NCBI RefSeq assembly: GCF_017833415.1 | Contig: NZ_JAFICC010000007.1 | Span: forward strand, 1 to 64,000 | From: Flavobacterium sp. 1355 | GTDB lineage: Bacteria > Bacteroidota > Bacteroidia > Flavobacteriales > Flavobacteriaceae | DNA length: 64,000 nt | Reading direction: 5' to 3' | Shown: piece by piece, positions 8,407-15,663 of the stretch | How positions within the stretch are numbered: the first letter of the stretch is position 1 | Layout of the letters: every line of letters starts with the position of its first letter | Made by a program: the position numbers and the translations under genes | Notes under the pieces: model-generated | Told to the model about the DNA's origin: nothing | What the model saw: the letters and a program-made list of their open reading frames with translations, nothing else | Databases searched by the model: none

Positions 8407-8997
8407 ATGAAAAATATATTCTCACTATTAAAATTGACACTGCTTACTTTAATCTTGTTTGCACTTATTTACCCTCTTGCAATTTATGGAATTGCACAAT
8501 TTGCTCCGAATCAGGGAAAAGGAGAAACTATTTTGGTTAATGGGAAAGTCGTGGGCTACCAAAAAATTGGTCAGAAATTCGATAAGCCAAATTATTTCTG
8601 GGGAAGACCTTCGGCTGTAGATTATAATGCTGCAGGAAGTGCCGGAAGCAATAAAGGACCAAGCAATGCTGATTATTTAGCTTTGGTTCAAAAAAGAATT
8701 GATACGTTTTTAGTCGTTCATCCTTACTTAAAAAAATCTGAGATTCCGTCAGATATGGTAACGGCTTCAGGAAGTGGATTGGATCCGAATATTTCTCCGC
8801 AAGGGGCTTTGATTCAGGTAAAACGTATTGCTCAAGAACGAAAATTAACTGAATCTAAAGTAAAGGCTTTGGTTGAATCTAAAATTAATACGGCTGTTGT
8901 TGGTCCTGAAACGGTTAATGTTTTGGAATTGAATGTGGCGCTGGATGAACTTTCTAAAAAAGGTTCTGATCCCGAAGCTTCGGAACTGAGTCGCTAA
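8407..8997 (+). CDS. kdpC: K(+)-transporting ATPase subunit C
   Basis: The KdpC subunit of the pump, 196 aa, with one N-terminal membrane helix (about residues 8-28) and a soluble outer domain. Family marks are the NGKVVGYQKIGQKF segment, YFWGRPSAVDYN near residue 58, the SGSGLDPNISPQGA motif near residue 122 and the C-terminal VNVLELNVALDEL. The last ten residues (SDPEASELSR) are encoded by a palindrome (CCGAAGCTTCGG) that also occurs between genes, so the tail was probably added by repeat insertion. It lies 178 nt after kdpB across a large inverted repeat. Confidence 0.97.
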   Translation: MKNIFSLLKLTLLTLILFALIYPLAIYGIAQFAPNQGKGETILVNGKVVGYQKIGQKFDKPNYFWGRPSAVDYNAAGSAGSNKGPSNADYLALVQKRIDTFLVVHPYLKKSEIPSDMVTASGSGLDPNISPQGALIQVKRIAQERKLTESKVKALVESKINTAVVGPETVNVLELNVALDELSKKGSDPEASELSR

Positions 8998-9013
8998 GGT
9001 TCTCAGTTTTTCT

Positions 9014-9040
9014 CCTAACAGGTTTTGGAAACCTGTTAGG
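9014..9040. repeat. 27-bp palindromic repeat, copy 2
   Basis: Identical over all 27 bases to 608-634 (arms CCTAACAGGTTT / AAACCTGTTAGG). It sits 16 nt after the kdpC stop codon, where it could also act as a 3' stabilising hairpin. Confidence 0.85.
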
Positions 9041-9083
9041 TATGATAATCTACATCAACCAGTAATCATAGAGTAACCACTCT

Positions 9084-9189
9084 GTTTGTCATCCTGAGGA
9101 ACGAAGGATCACAAACGAAATTCCGCAAACAGAGTTGCCAATCTTTGTCGATTTTCTGGTGTGATCCTTCGTTCCTCAGGATGACAAAC
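9084..9189. repeat. 29-bp perfect inverted repeat after kdpC
   Basis: The arms 9084-9112 and 9161-9189 are perfect reverse complements containing GTCATCCTGAGGAACGAAGG. The 9450-9503 stretch repeats part of the same vocabulary (CTTCGTTCCTCGCAATGAC). The region 8998-9507 has no gene; it is a mosaic of repeats. Confidence 0.95.
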
Positions 9190-9230
9190 TGAAGCGAGAA
9201 TTGGAATAGAAAACTGAAACTTAAATAATA

Positions 9231-9260
9231 CCTAACAGGTTTTGTCCCGAAGCTTCGGGA
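9231..9260. repeat. Half copy of the 27-bp palindrome joined to the 16-bp palindrome
   Basis: CCTAACAGGTTTTG (9231-9244), the left half of the 27-bp repeat, runs directly into TCCCGAAGCTTCGGGA (9245-9260), a perfect palindrome seen elsewhere on its own. It looks as if one palindrome inserted into or recombined with the other. Confidence 0.75.
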
Positions 9261-9293
9261 TTGCAGGAAAAAAAACTTCCTTTTACCCTGAAT

Positions 9294-9378
9294 GCCCTAG
9301 CCCCGATAGTAGTGGAAATCCTTTTTCTTTTTTCTTTAAAAAGGAAAAGATTGAAACGGATAGCGGGAAACAGCTCCT
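9294..9378 (+). ncRNA. Structured intergenic element, copy 2 (Flavo-1-like candidate)
   Basis: Same flanks as 331-424: CCCTAGCCCCGATAGTAG and GGAAATCC at the left, CGGATAGCGGG and CAGCTCCTT at the right. The central stem is different: 9321-9332 pairs with 9338-9349 in 12 pairs, one of them G-U. It lies on the plus strand between kdpC and the porin gene. Its function is unknown. Confidence 0.45.
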
Positions 9379-9507
9379 TAAAAACCTACTAATAAAATTA
9401 ATACGCCTTTTTTACCCAAAAAAATCTAAATAAATAATGAGGATGAGATTAGCTTACGCTCAGTTCGCTGGCGCTCGAGTGCTTCGTTCCTCGCAATGAC
9501 AAACAAA

Positions 9508-10584
9508 ATGAAAAAAATAATACTTACTGCTTTAATCGCATTTGGTTTTAGCAATTTACAGGCGCAAGAAGAATCAAAAAGTCCGTTGACGTTCTCAGGA
9601 TATTTAGAAACTTATTATAGTTATGATTTTGGGAAACCGGAGAATCATACACGCCCGGGATTTTTTTATAATTATAACCGAAGCAACGAAGTGAATCTGA
9701 ATTTGGGTATGGCAAAAGTGAATTATTCGAAAGATAATATTCGGGGAAATTTTGCTTTGATGGCCGGAACGTATGCGCAATATAATATGTCGGCGGAGCA
9801 GGATTTACTGAAAAATGTTTATGAAGCCAATGTTGGTGTCAAGATTTCGCAAAGTCATAATTTGTGGGTTGATGCGGGAATTATGCCAGCGCATATTGGT
9901 TTTGAAAGTGCAATTGGAAAAGATTGCCAGACCTTAACCCGAAGTATTCTGGCTGAGAATTCTCCTTATTATGAAGCGGGAGTTAAAATTGGTTACACCT
10001 CTGAATCTGGCGCATGGTATTTGGCCGGAATGTATTTGAACGGCTGGCAGCGAATTCAGAAAATTGACGGAAACCATACGCCTGCATTTGGAACGCAAAT
10101 TACGTATAAACCAACTGATAAAGTGGTTTTGAACTGGAGTACGTATGTTGGAAATGAACAGCCTGATATCGACAAAAAATGGCGTTATTTCAATAACTTT
10201 TACGGGCAATTTAAAGTAACAGACAAAACAAATATTACGGCTGGTGTTGATGTTGGTTCGCAACAATCGGCTAAAAGTAGTAACAAATACGACACTTGGT
10301 TTTCGCCTGTTTTAATTCTGCAATACAAACCAATTGATAAGATTCAGATAGCAATGCGTGGAGAATATTATAGCGATGAAAAAGGTGTAATTATCGCAAC
10401 AGAAACTGAAAACGGTTTTAAAACTTACGGATTTTCGGCTAACTTTGATTATCTAGTTACTGATAATGTAATGTTTAGAATTGAAGCCAGAAATCTTTCG
10501 AGTAAAGATGAAATATTTACAAAAGATAATCTCTCAACGGATACGAATACGTTTGTGACGACTTCGCTGGCGATTTCTTTTTAA
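9508..10584 (+). CDS. Outer-membrane beta-barrel porin (OmpL/BBP2-like)
   Basis: A predicted outer-membrane porin of 358 aa with a Sec signal peptide (MKKIILTALIAFGFSNLQAQ) and alternating aromatic beta-strands to the C terminus (LAISF). Segments such as FSGYLETYYSYDF, DAGIMPAHIGFESAIG and ENSPYYEAGVKIGY are typical of the putative OmpL-like barrel family. I chose ATG 9508; the in-frame ATG at 9496 lies inside a dispersed repeat and would add MTNK before the signal peptide. Its position between kdpC and the KdpD-like gene suggests it helps K+ cross the outer membrane, which is inference from context only. Confidence 0.88.
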   Translation: MKKIILTALIAFGFSNLQAQEESKSPLTFSGYLETYYSYDFGKPENHTRPGFFYNYNRSNEVNLNLGMAKVNYSKDNIRGNFALMAGTYAQYNMSAEQDLLKNVYEANVGVKISQSHNLWVDAGIMPAHIGFESAIGKDCQTLTRSILAENSPYYEAGVKIGYTSESGAWYLAGMYLNGWQRIQKIDGNHTPAFGTQITYKPTDKVVLNWSTYVGNEQPDIDKKWRYFNNFYGQFKVTDKTNITAGVDVGSQQSAKSSNKYDTWFSPVLILQYKPIDKIQIAMRGEYYSDEKGVIIATETENGFKTYGFSANFDYLVTDNVMFRIEARNLSSKDEIFTKDNLSTDTNTFVTTSLAISF

Positions 10585-10593
10585 AATTATTTT

Positions 10594-10753
10594 GCCACAG
10601 ATTTCACAGATTAAAAGGATTTCTATATCTCTTTATGTTGATTTATTCGCCACGAATTACACAAATTTCCACGAATTATATCAAATAAAAATTTGTGAAA
10701 ATTTGTGTAATTCGTGGCTAAAAAAAATCCTTTTAATCTGTGAAATCTGTGGC
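10594..10753. repeat. Nested long inverted repeat before the KdpD-like gene
   Basis: The outer arms (10594-10621 and 10726-10753) are 28-bp perfect reverse complements (GCCACAGATTTCACAGATT...). The inner arms (10649-10672 and 10695-10718) match over 24 bases with one mismatch (GCCACGAATTACACAAATTT...). The whole could form a hairpin of more than 50 bp in the mRNA between the porin gene and the KdpD-like gene. Confidence 0.95.
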
Positions 10754-10765
10754 TAAAAAAATAAA

Positions 10766-10796
10766 AACTTTGCGACTTAGTGCCTTCGTGGCAAAA
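10766..10796 (-). repeat. Dispersed intergenic repeat, copy 2
   Basis: The reverse complement begins TTTTGCCACGAAGGCACTAA and matches 153-184. It contains a GTG that extends the following reading frame by seven spurious codons. Confidence 0.6.
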
Positions 10797-10800
10797 CCAT

Positions 10801-11928
10801 ATGGAACAGAAAGAAAAAAATAACGCACAACACTTTCTCGATTTAATTCAGAAATCACGGAAAGGAAAGTTTAAAGTCTACATTGGGATGAGCGCAGGTG
10901 TGGGAAAAACTTATCGGATGCTTCAGGAAGCGCATTCGTTGTTGAAAAACGGAATTGACGTAAAAATTGGTTACATCGAAACACATATGCGGAAGGAAAC
11001 GCATGAGCTTTTAGCTGGTTTGCGTGTGATTCCGAGGCGAACTATTTTCTACAAAGGAAAACAGCTCGAAGAACTCGATGTACAGGCTATTATAAACCTT
11101 CGGCCTGAAGTAGTGATTGTTGATGAATTGGCGCATACAAACGTTGAAGGAAGCAAAAATGAAAAACGCTGGCAGGATGTTTTAGAGATTCTGGAAGCGG
11201 GAATTAATGTGATTTCGGCAGTTAATATTCAGCATATTGAAAGTTTAAATGAAGACGTGAAGCGCATTACAGGAATTGATGTTCAGGAACGAATTCCGGA
11301 TAATGTTTTACGTTTGGCAGATGAAGTGGTTAATATCGATTTGACGTCTGAAGATTTGATTGCACGTTTGAAAGAAGGAAAAATTTATACGGCTGACAAA
11401 ATTCAGACCGCCTTGACTAACTTTTTTAAATCGGAACAAATTCTGCAATTGCGTGAATTGGCTTTGAAAGAAGTAGCGAGCCAGGTGGTTCGAAAAGTTG
11501 AAAATGAAGTACCTCAAATTAATGCTTTAAAACACGAAAAATTATTGGCTTGTATTAGCAGTAACGATAAAACGGCAAAAATTGTGATTCGAAAAACGGC
11601 ACGATTAGCGAGTTATTATAATGGAGCGTGGTATGTTTTGTATGTTGAAACGCCAAAAGAAAGCAGTACCAAAATTGCCTTAGACAAACAAAGGCATTTA
11701 ATTAATAACTTTAAACTGGCCGTACAACTGGGTGCCGAAGTAATTAAAATTGAACATAAAAATATTGCCGATGCGATTTTGATGGCTGTTGAAGAAAAAC
11801 AAATTACAACTGTCTGCATCGGAAAACCGCATTTGAATTTATTTAAAGTAATTTTGTCTACAACAATTTTCAGACGTTTGTTAAATCGCCTGTCTTTATC
11901 GAATGTGGATCTTGTTATTTTATCTTAA
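10801..11928 (+). CDS. kdpD: KdpD-type sensor protein without kinase domain
   Basis: Corresponds only to the N-terminal cytoplasmic half of KdpD (375 aa). It has the KdpD sensor domain (about 22-230) with Walker A GMSAGVGKT (29-37) and the VIVDELAHTN motif, then a universal-stress-protein-like domain (about 245-375). It lacks the four membrane helices, the GAF region and the histidine kinase of full-length KdpD (about 890 aa). ATG 10801 is chosen because the upstream GTG lies in a repeat. The separate kinase starts 87 nt downstream. In E. coli the N-terminal half helps sense K+ and ATP; here it may act in trans on that kinase. Confidence 0.92.
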   Translation: MEQKEKNNAQHFLDLIQKSRKGKFKVYIGMSAGVGKTYRMLQEAHSLLKNGIDVKIGYIETHMRKETHELLAGLRVIPRRTIFYKGKQLEELDVQAIINLRPEVVIVDELAHTNVEGSKNEKRWQDVLEILEAGINVISAVNIQHIESLNEDVKRITGIDVQERIPDNVLRLADEVVNIDLTSEDLIARLKEGKIYTADKIQTALTNFFKSEQILQLRELALKEVASQVVRKVENEVPQINALKHEKLLACISSNDKTAKIVIRKTARLASYYNGAWYVLYVETPKESSTKIALDKQRHLINNFKLAVQLGAEVIKIEHKNIADAILMAVEEKQITTVCIGKPHLNLFKVILSTTIFRRLLNRLSLSNVDLVILS

Positions 11929-12015
11929 GTGTAAAATGATTTATGTAAAATGTTAGATGTTTTAGGGAAACCCATTTTAGATCTCACAACTCACATTTTA
12001 CCAAAAAACAAAAAT

Positions 12016-13734
12016 ATGAGAATTAAAACCAAATTGAATCTGGGTGTTGGCTTATTATTTTTAATGATCATTATACTTTCGTTAGTAAGTGGTTATTCTG
12101 TTTTTTTGATAAAAGCAGACACAGAGAATATTCTGAAAGCGAATTATAATACGCTGGAATATTCGCGAAATATGATTTTGTCTTTGGATGAAATTAAGAA
12201 AAGTCCCGATAATAAGATTTCTGTTTTCAAGGAATATCTTGAAAAACAGACGCAAAATGTTACCGAGCCCGGCGAAAAAGAAGCAACAGCCAAACTTGAA
12301 AATGATTTTTTACTTTTAGAAAAAAACAGTTCTGATGAAAGTATAAAAGCACAAATCAGGCAAGACATTTTTGCGATTATGAAACTGAATCTGGATGCCA
12401 TAAAACAGAAAAGTGATATTGCCAAACATACGGCCGAAAATGCCAATTTATGGATTGCGATTGTGGGCAGTTTATGCTTTTTGATTGCTTTTAACTTATT
12501 GGTGAATCTGCCAAATAATATTGCCAATCCGATTAAGGAATTAACTGAGAGTATTAAAGAAATTGCCAACAAAAATTATTCAGAGCGCGTACATTTTACC
12601 AATCATAACGAATATGGCGATTTGGCCAAATCGTTTAATACGATGGCGCAGAAACTTCAGGAATACAGCGACAGTAATTTGTATAAGTTGTTTTTCGAAA
12701 AGAAACGATTAGAAACGCTTATCAATAATATGAATGATCCTATTATTGGTTTGGATAACGACGGCATTATTCTGTTTGTAAACGATGAAGCACTGAAAAT
12801 TATCGGTTTAAAATTGGAAGATGTTATCGGAAAATCGGCTTCTGCCCTAGCCCATTCTAATGATTTGATTCGTTCCTTGATTGTAAAAAATGATACTGAT
12901 TCTCCTAAAAAACAACCGCTAAAAATTTATGCACACGGCAAAGAAAGCTATTTTGAAAAGGAAATTCTGAACATTACCATAATTCCAACAGGCGAAGAAA
13001 AAGAAATCAATATTGGCGACGTTATTATTCTGAGAAATATTACACTGTTTAAGGAACTGGATTTTGCCAAAACCAATTTTATTGCCACCGTTTCACACGA
13101 GTTAAAAACGCCAATTGCATCTATAAAACTGAGTTTACAATTGCTTGAAAATGCCAAAACCGGCGACATGAACGACGACCAGAAACAATTGGTCGAAAGT
13201 ATAAAAGATGACAGTCAGCGTTTATTGAAAATTACAGGCGAATTGCTAAATTTATCACAATTAGAAACCGGAAATATTCAGCTGAATATCGAAAAAAGCA
13301 ATCCGCACGAAATTGTAAATTACGCCGTTGAAGCCGTAAAAGTTCAGGCAGATCAAAAGCAAATTCAATTGGTTATTCATGCTGATGAAAATCTTCAGGA
13401 CGTAAAAGCCGACAGCGAAAAAACAGGCTGGGTTTTGATTAATTATTTGTCGAATGCAATTCGATATTCTTCTGAAAAAAGCACGATTGTCATTCAATTA
13501 AAAAAAGAAAACAATCAGATTGTATTTCAGGTTATCGACACCGGAAAAGGAATTGACGCTAGATACAAAGACAAAGTTTTCGACAAATATTTCCAGGTTC
13601 CCGGAAGTCAAAAATCCGGAACCGGATTGGGTTTGGCGATCAGCAAAGAATTTATTGAAGCCCAGAATGGAAATGTTGGGGTTGAAAGTAATTTAGGATT
13701 GGGAAGTACGTTTTGGTTTTCGTTGAAGGTTTAA
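12016..13734 (+). CDS. Membrane sensor histidine kinase
   Basis: An inner-membrane two-component kinase of 572 aa: TM1 (about 10-33), an outer four-helix-like sensor region (34-144), TM2 (about 145-165), HAMP (166-220), PAS (about 232-340), HisKA with phospho-acceptor H361 in TVSHELKTP, and an HATPase domain with an N-box (NAIRYS), DTGKGID and GTGLGLAIS. ATG 12016 is chosen because the 22 upstream codons come from filler sequence and would put a polar stretch before TM1. With the KdpD half before it and the NtrC-type regulator at 2019 it could make a split Kdp signalling chain; the partner is inferred, as no regulator is directly adjacent. Confidence 0.93.
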   Translation: MRIKTKLNLGVGLLFLMIIILSLVSGYSVFLIKADTENILKANYNTLEYSRNMILSLDEIKKSPDNKISVFKEYLEKQTQNVTEPGEKEATAKLENDFLLLEKNSSDESIKAQIRQDIFAIMKLNLDAIKQKSDIAKHTAENANLWIAIVGSLCFLIAFNLLVNLPNNIANPIKELTESIKEIANKNYSERVHFTNHNEYGDLAKSFNTMAQKLQEYSDSNLYKLFFEKKRLETLINNMNDPIIGLDNDGIILFVNDEALKIIGLKLEDVIGKSASALAHSNDLIRSLIVKNDTDSPKKQPLKIYAHGKESYFEKEILNITIIPTGEEKEINIGDVIILRNITLFKELDFAKTNFIATVSHELKTPIASIKLSLQLLENAKTGDMNDDQKQLVESIKDDSQRLLKITGELLNLSQLETGNIQLNIEKSNPHEIVNYAVEAVKVQADQKQIQLVIHADENLQDVKADSEKTGWVLINYLSNAIRYSSEKSTIVIQLKKENNQIVFQVIDTGKGIDARYKDKVFDKYFQVPGSQKSGTGLGLAISKEFIEAQNGNVGVESNLGLGSTFWFSLKV

Positions 13735-13791
13735 TTTTTTTATACTATTTTGGAAATAAATCTTTAATTTTGAATATTAAAATGAATCGAT

Positions 13792-14028
13792 ATGGATATG
13801 ACAGCGCAAATAAAAGAAAATTTAATTTCAAGAATTAGAGATTCAAAGGATATGATTTTTTTAAAAGCTCTTCAAACTATTCTTGATTCCTCTGAACAAG
13901 CTTTATATGAATTAAATCTTGAGCAACAACCTTCTATTTCAAAGAGCCGAAATCAAATAAAAGATGGCAAATTCCATAAAAACGAAGATGTAATCTCAGA
14001 AATGAAAGAATGGCTAAAAAAGAAATAA
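13792..14028 (+). CDS. Putative antitoxin of a ParE-type module
   Basis: A small soluble 78-aa protein with helical N terminus and a Lys-rich end (EMKEWLKKK). The gene overlaps the next frame: its last codons run over the ATG at 14010 of a ParE/RelE-like toxin frame, the usual antitoxin-toxin arrangement. TAATTTTG (13765-13772), a -7 type box, lies 19 nt upstream. The start could be M1 or M3. Naming rests on gene order and size; no DNA-binding motif is obvious. Confidence 0.65.
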   Translation: MDMTAQIKENLISRIRDSKDMIFLKALQTILDSSEQALYELNLEQQPSISKSRNQIKDGKFHKNEDVISEMKEWLKKK

Positions 14029-14307
14029 TTTGGTCTGAACTAGCCAAACTTGAATTTTACAATGTTCTTGAATTCTATGTTGTTAGAAATGAGAATTCAC
14101 ATTATAGTTTAAAAATTCTTGAAAAGTTGAAGATTTGTTAGAGACTCTTTCAACAATGAATTTATCGGAAGACTTACTTCTAATAAAATCACTCGTGTTA
14201 TCCTAATGAAAGTTTATTTGATTTTTTATGAAATCAATGGAGATCAAATCGAAATATTATCTTTTTGGGATAATAGACAAAATACAGAAAACAGAAAGAT
14301 CAAATAA
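14010..14307 (+). pseudogene. ParE/RelE-type toxin, broken by two frameshifts
   Basis: The frame from ATG 14010 reads MAKKEIIWSELAKLEF, typical of the ParE N terminus, and stops at a TAG after 44 codons. One base back, the sequence continues EDLLETLS; one base back again it continues NNEFIGRLTSNKITRV and ends with EILSFWDNRQN, the classic ParE C-terminal motif, at TAA 14305-14307. Two single-base deletions, near TTGAAG (about 14128) and TCAACA (about 14151), explain all of it. Both fall where a short homopolymer may have lost a base, so sequencing error is possible. The intact antitoxin lies directly upstream. Confidence 0.8.
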
Positions 14308-14308
14308 C

Positions 14309-15085
14309 TTAACTCGTCCCTAACGTATTATTCTTAATTTCCATCACCTCTCTTTTCACTTCCAAAAGCAATTCTTTCATCGATTGAGATTCAGACAATT
14401 CATGACGTTTGTCGCTTCGGCCAATGTTACATTCGTATTCCCAGATTTCTAAAATGTCTGAAGCTTTTACTTCATAATTTGGATAAAAACGATTATCTGA
14501 TTCCAGAACTAAAGCATTCTTTTTGTTTTTATTGAGACGTTTATAAACCATACCTTCATTTTTGGTAATCAGGATATAAGTTTTGCCATCCATAACCTGA
14601 CCTAAACTTTCCACATAACGGCCAATAATAATGGAACCGTCTTCGTGTGGCGGCATTGAATCACCTTCTACGGGAAAACCTCGATGCTTGCCAGGTCCTA
14701 AAAACGGAAGCGAAACCTGCTGTAAACTCTCAATATATTCAGGATCGGCATAGCCGTTTAAGTAGCCCGCTTTTGCTTTTTGACTTACAATTTCTATAAA
14801 ATTTTCGCCGAATCGATCAACTTGTATCGGCAGGATGAGTCGGTTACCTTCTAATTTTATTAAATTTTCCACATCTATTTTGCGTATATCGACCGATAAC
14901 AATAAGTCGATACTCATATGAAAATATAAAGCAATCTGCTTTAAAATATCATACGGTGCTTCTGAAGTTCCGTCTTCGTACTTAACGTACCTTCCTCGGG
15001 TAATTTTAAGGTTTCCAGCTAATTTCTCTTGTGATATTTTATGCTTAACCCTTAGTGCTCTAATATTATCTGAAAATAAAGACAT
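14309..15085 (-). CDS. XRE-family transcriptional regulator with S24 (LexA/CI-like) peptidase domain
   Basis: A repressor of the lambda CI/LexA type, 258 aa. The N terminus is an XRE helix-turn-helix (about 5-62; ISQEKLAGNLKITRGRYVKYE). The C-terminal S24 domain has a candidate self-cleavage site A106-G107 (KAKAGYLN), catalytic serine S143 (EGDSMPP) and lysine K182 (VYKRL). It is therefore expected to cut itself when RecA is activated. It is divergent from umuDC, so it probably represses that operon and itself. Its stop codon lies next to the toxin pseudogene, tail to tail. The target regulon beyond umuDC is not visible. Confidence 0.92.
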   Translation of the reverse strand: MSLFSDNIRALRVKHKISQEKLAGNLKITRGRYVKYEDGTSEAPYDILKQIALYFHMSIDLLLSVDIRKIDVENLIKLEGNRLILPIQVDRFGENFIEIVSQKAKAGYLNGYADPEYIESLQQVSLPFLGPGKHRGFPVEGDSMPPHEDGSIIIGRYVESLGQVMDGKTYILITKNEGMVYKRLNKNKKNALVLESDNRFYPNYEVKASDILEIWEYECNIGRSDKRHELSESQSMKELLLEVKREVMEIKNNTLGTS

Positions 15086-15094
15086 AGATTAATT

Positions 15095-15151
15095 TGTTAT
15101 AATTTGGAACAGCAAATATACAAAAAAATGTTATTGTCTGTGCTAATTTTG
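15095..15151. promoter_or_regulatory. Divergent control region of S24 repressor and umuDC
   Basis: An interrupted palindrome TGTT-N9-AACA (15095-15111) lies next to TATATTTG on the minus strand (15113-15120, -7 box of the repressor gene). TAATTTTG on the plus strand (15144-15151) is a -7 box for umuD. The palindrome would cover the repressor's transcription start, as expected for autorepression. It is a candidate operator only, from one site. Confidence 0.4.
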
Positions 15152-15180
15152 TCTTGTTTAAAAATGCCATCTGAGTGATT

Positions 15181-15630
15181 ATGAAATTGATAAATCTAAA
15201 TAGAGTAAAAACACTGGAATTTTATATTCCGGATAATAGTTCCAAAATTGAGCTGCCTTTCTTTGATGTAGGCATAAGTGCAGGTTTTCCTTCGCCAGCA
15301 GATGATTTTATCGAGTTGACAATTGACCTCAACAGAGAATTTATTAAACACAAAGACACAACTTATTTTGCCAGGGTTAAAGGTCATTCTATGAAAAATG
15401 TAGGTATTACTGATGGTGATTTACTTATCATTGATAAAAGTCTCGAGCCCCAAAACAATAAAATTGCTGTCTGCCAGATTGATGGCGAATTTACTGTAAA
15501 ACGAATTAAAATAGAAAAAGATATTGTTTGGCTTATAGCCGAAAATGAAGATTATGAACCTATAAAAGTAACTTCCGAAAATAATTTCATGATTTGGGGA
15601 ATTGTGATTCACAGTATAAAGTCTTTTTAA
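15181..15630 (+). CDS. umuD: UmuD-like translesion polymerase accessory protein (S24 peptidase)
   Basis: The partner subunit of the error-prone polymerase V, 149 aa from ATG 15181 (an in-frame GTG at 15175 is less likely). It is an S24 protease-fold protein without a DNA-binding domain. Cleavage pair A34-G35 (ISAGFPSP), catalytic S70 (KGHSMKN) and K107 (FTVKRIK) are all in place, so RecA-stimulated self-cleavage to the active form is expected. It is followed by umuC after 33 nt, in one operon under the divergent S24 repressor. Confidence 0.93.
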   Translation: MKLINLNRVKTLEFYIPDNSSKIELPFFDVGISAGFPSPADDFIELTIDLNREFIKHKDTTYFARVKGHSMKNVGITDGDLLIIDKSLEPQNNKIAVCQIDGEFTVKRIKIEKDIVWLIAENEDYEPIKVTSENNFMIWGIVIHSIKSF

Positions 15631-15663
15631 AATAAAAAAATTAGGATAAATAATAGTTTAGAA

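Noticed and set aside
9242..9433. 63-aa open frame between kdpC and the porin gene
   Set aside because: It is made of the 16-bp palindrome and the structured element.
10780..10800. GTG start for the KdpD-like protein
   Set aside because: It lies in a dispersed repeat; ATG 10801 gives a normal N terminus.
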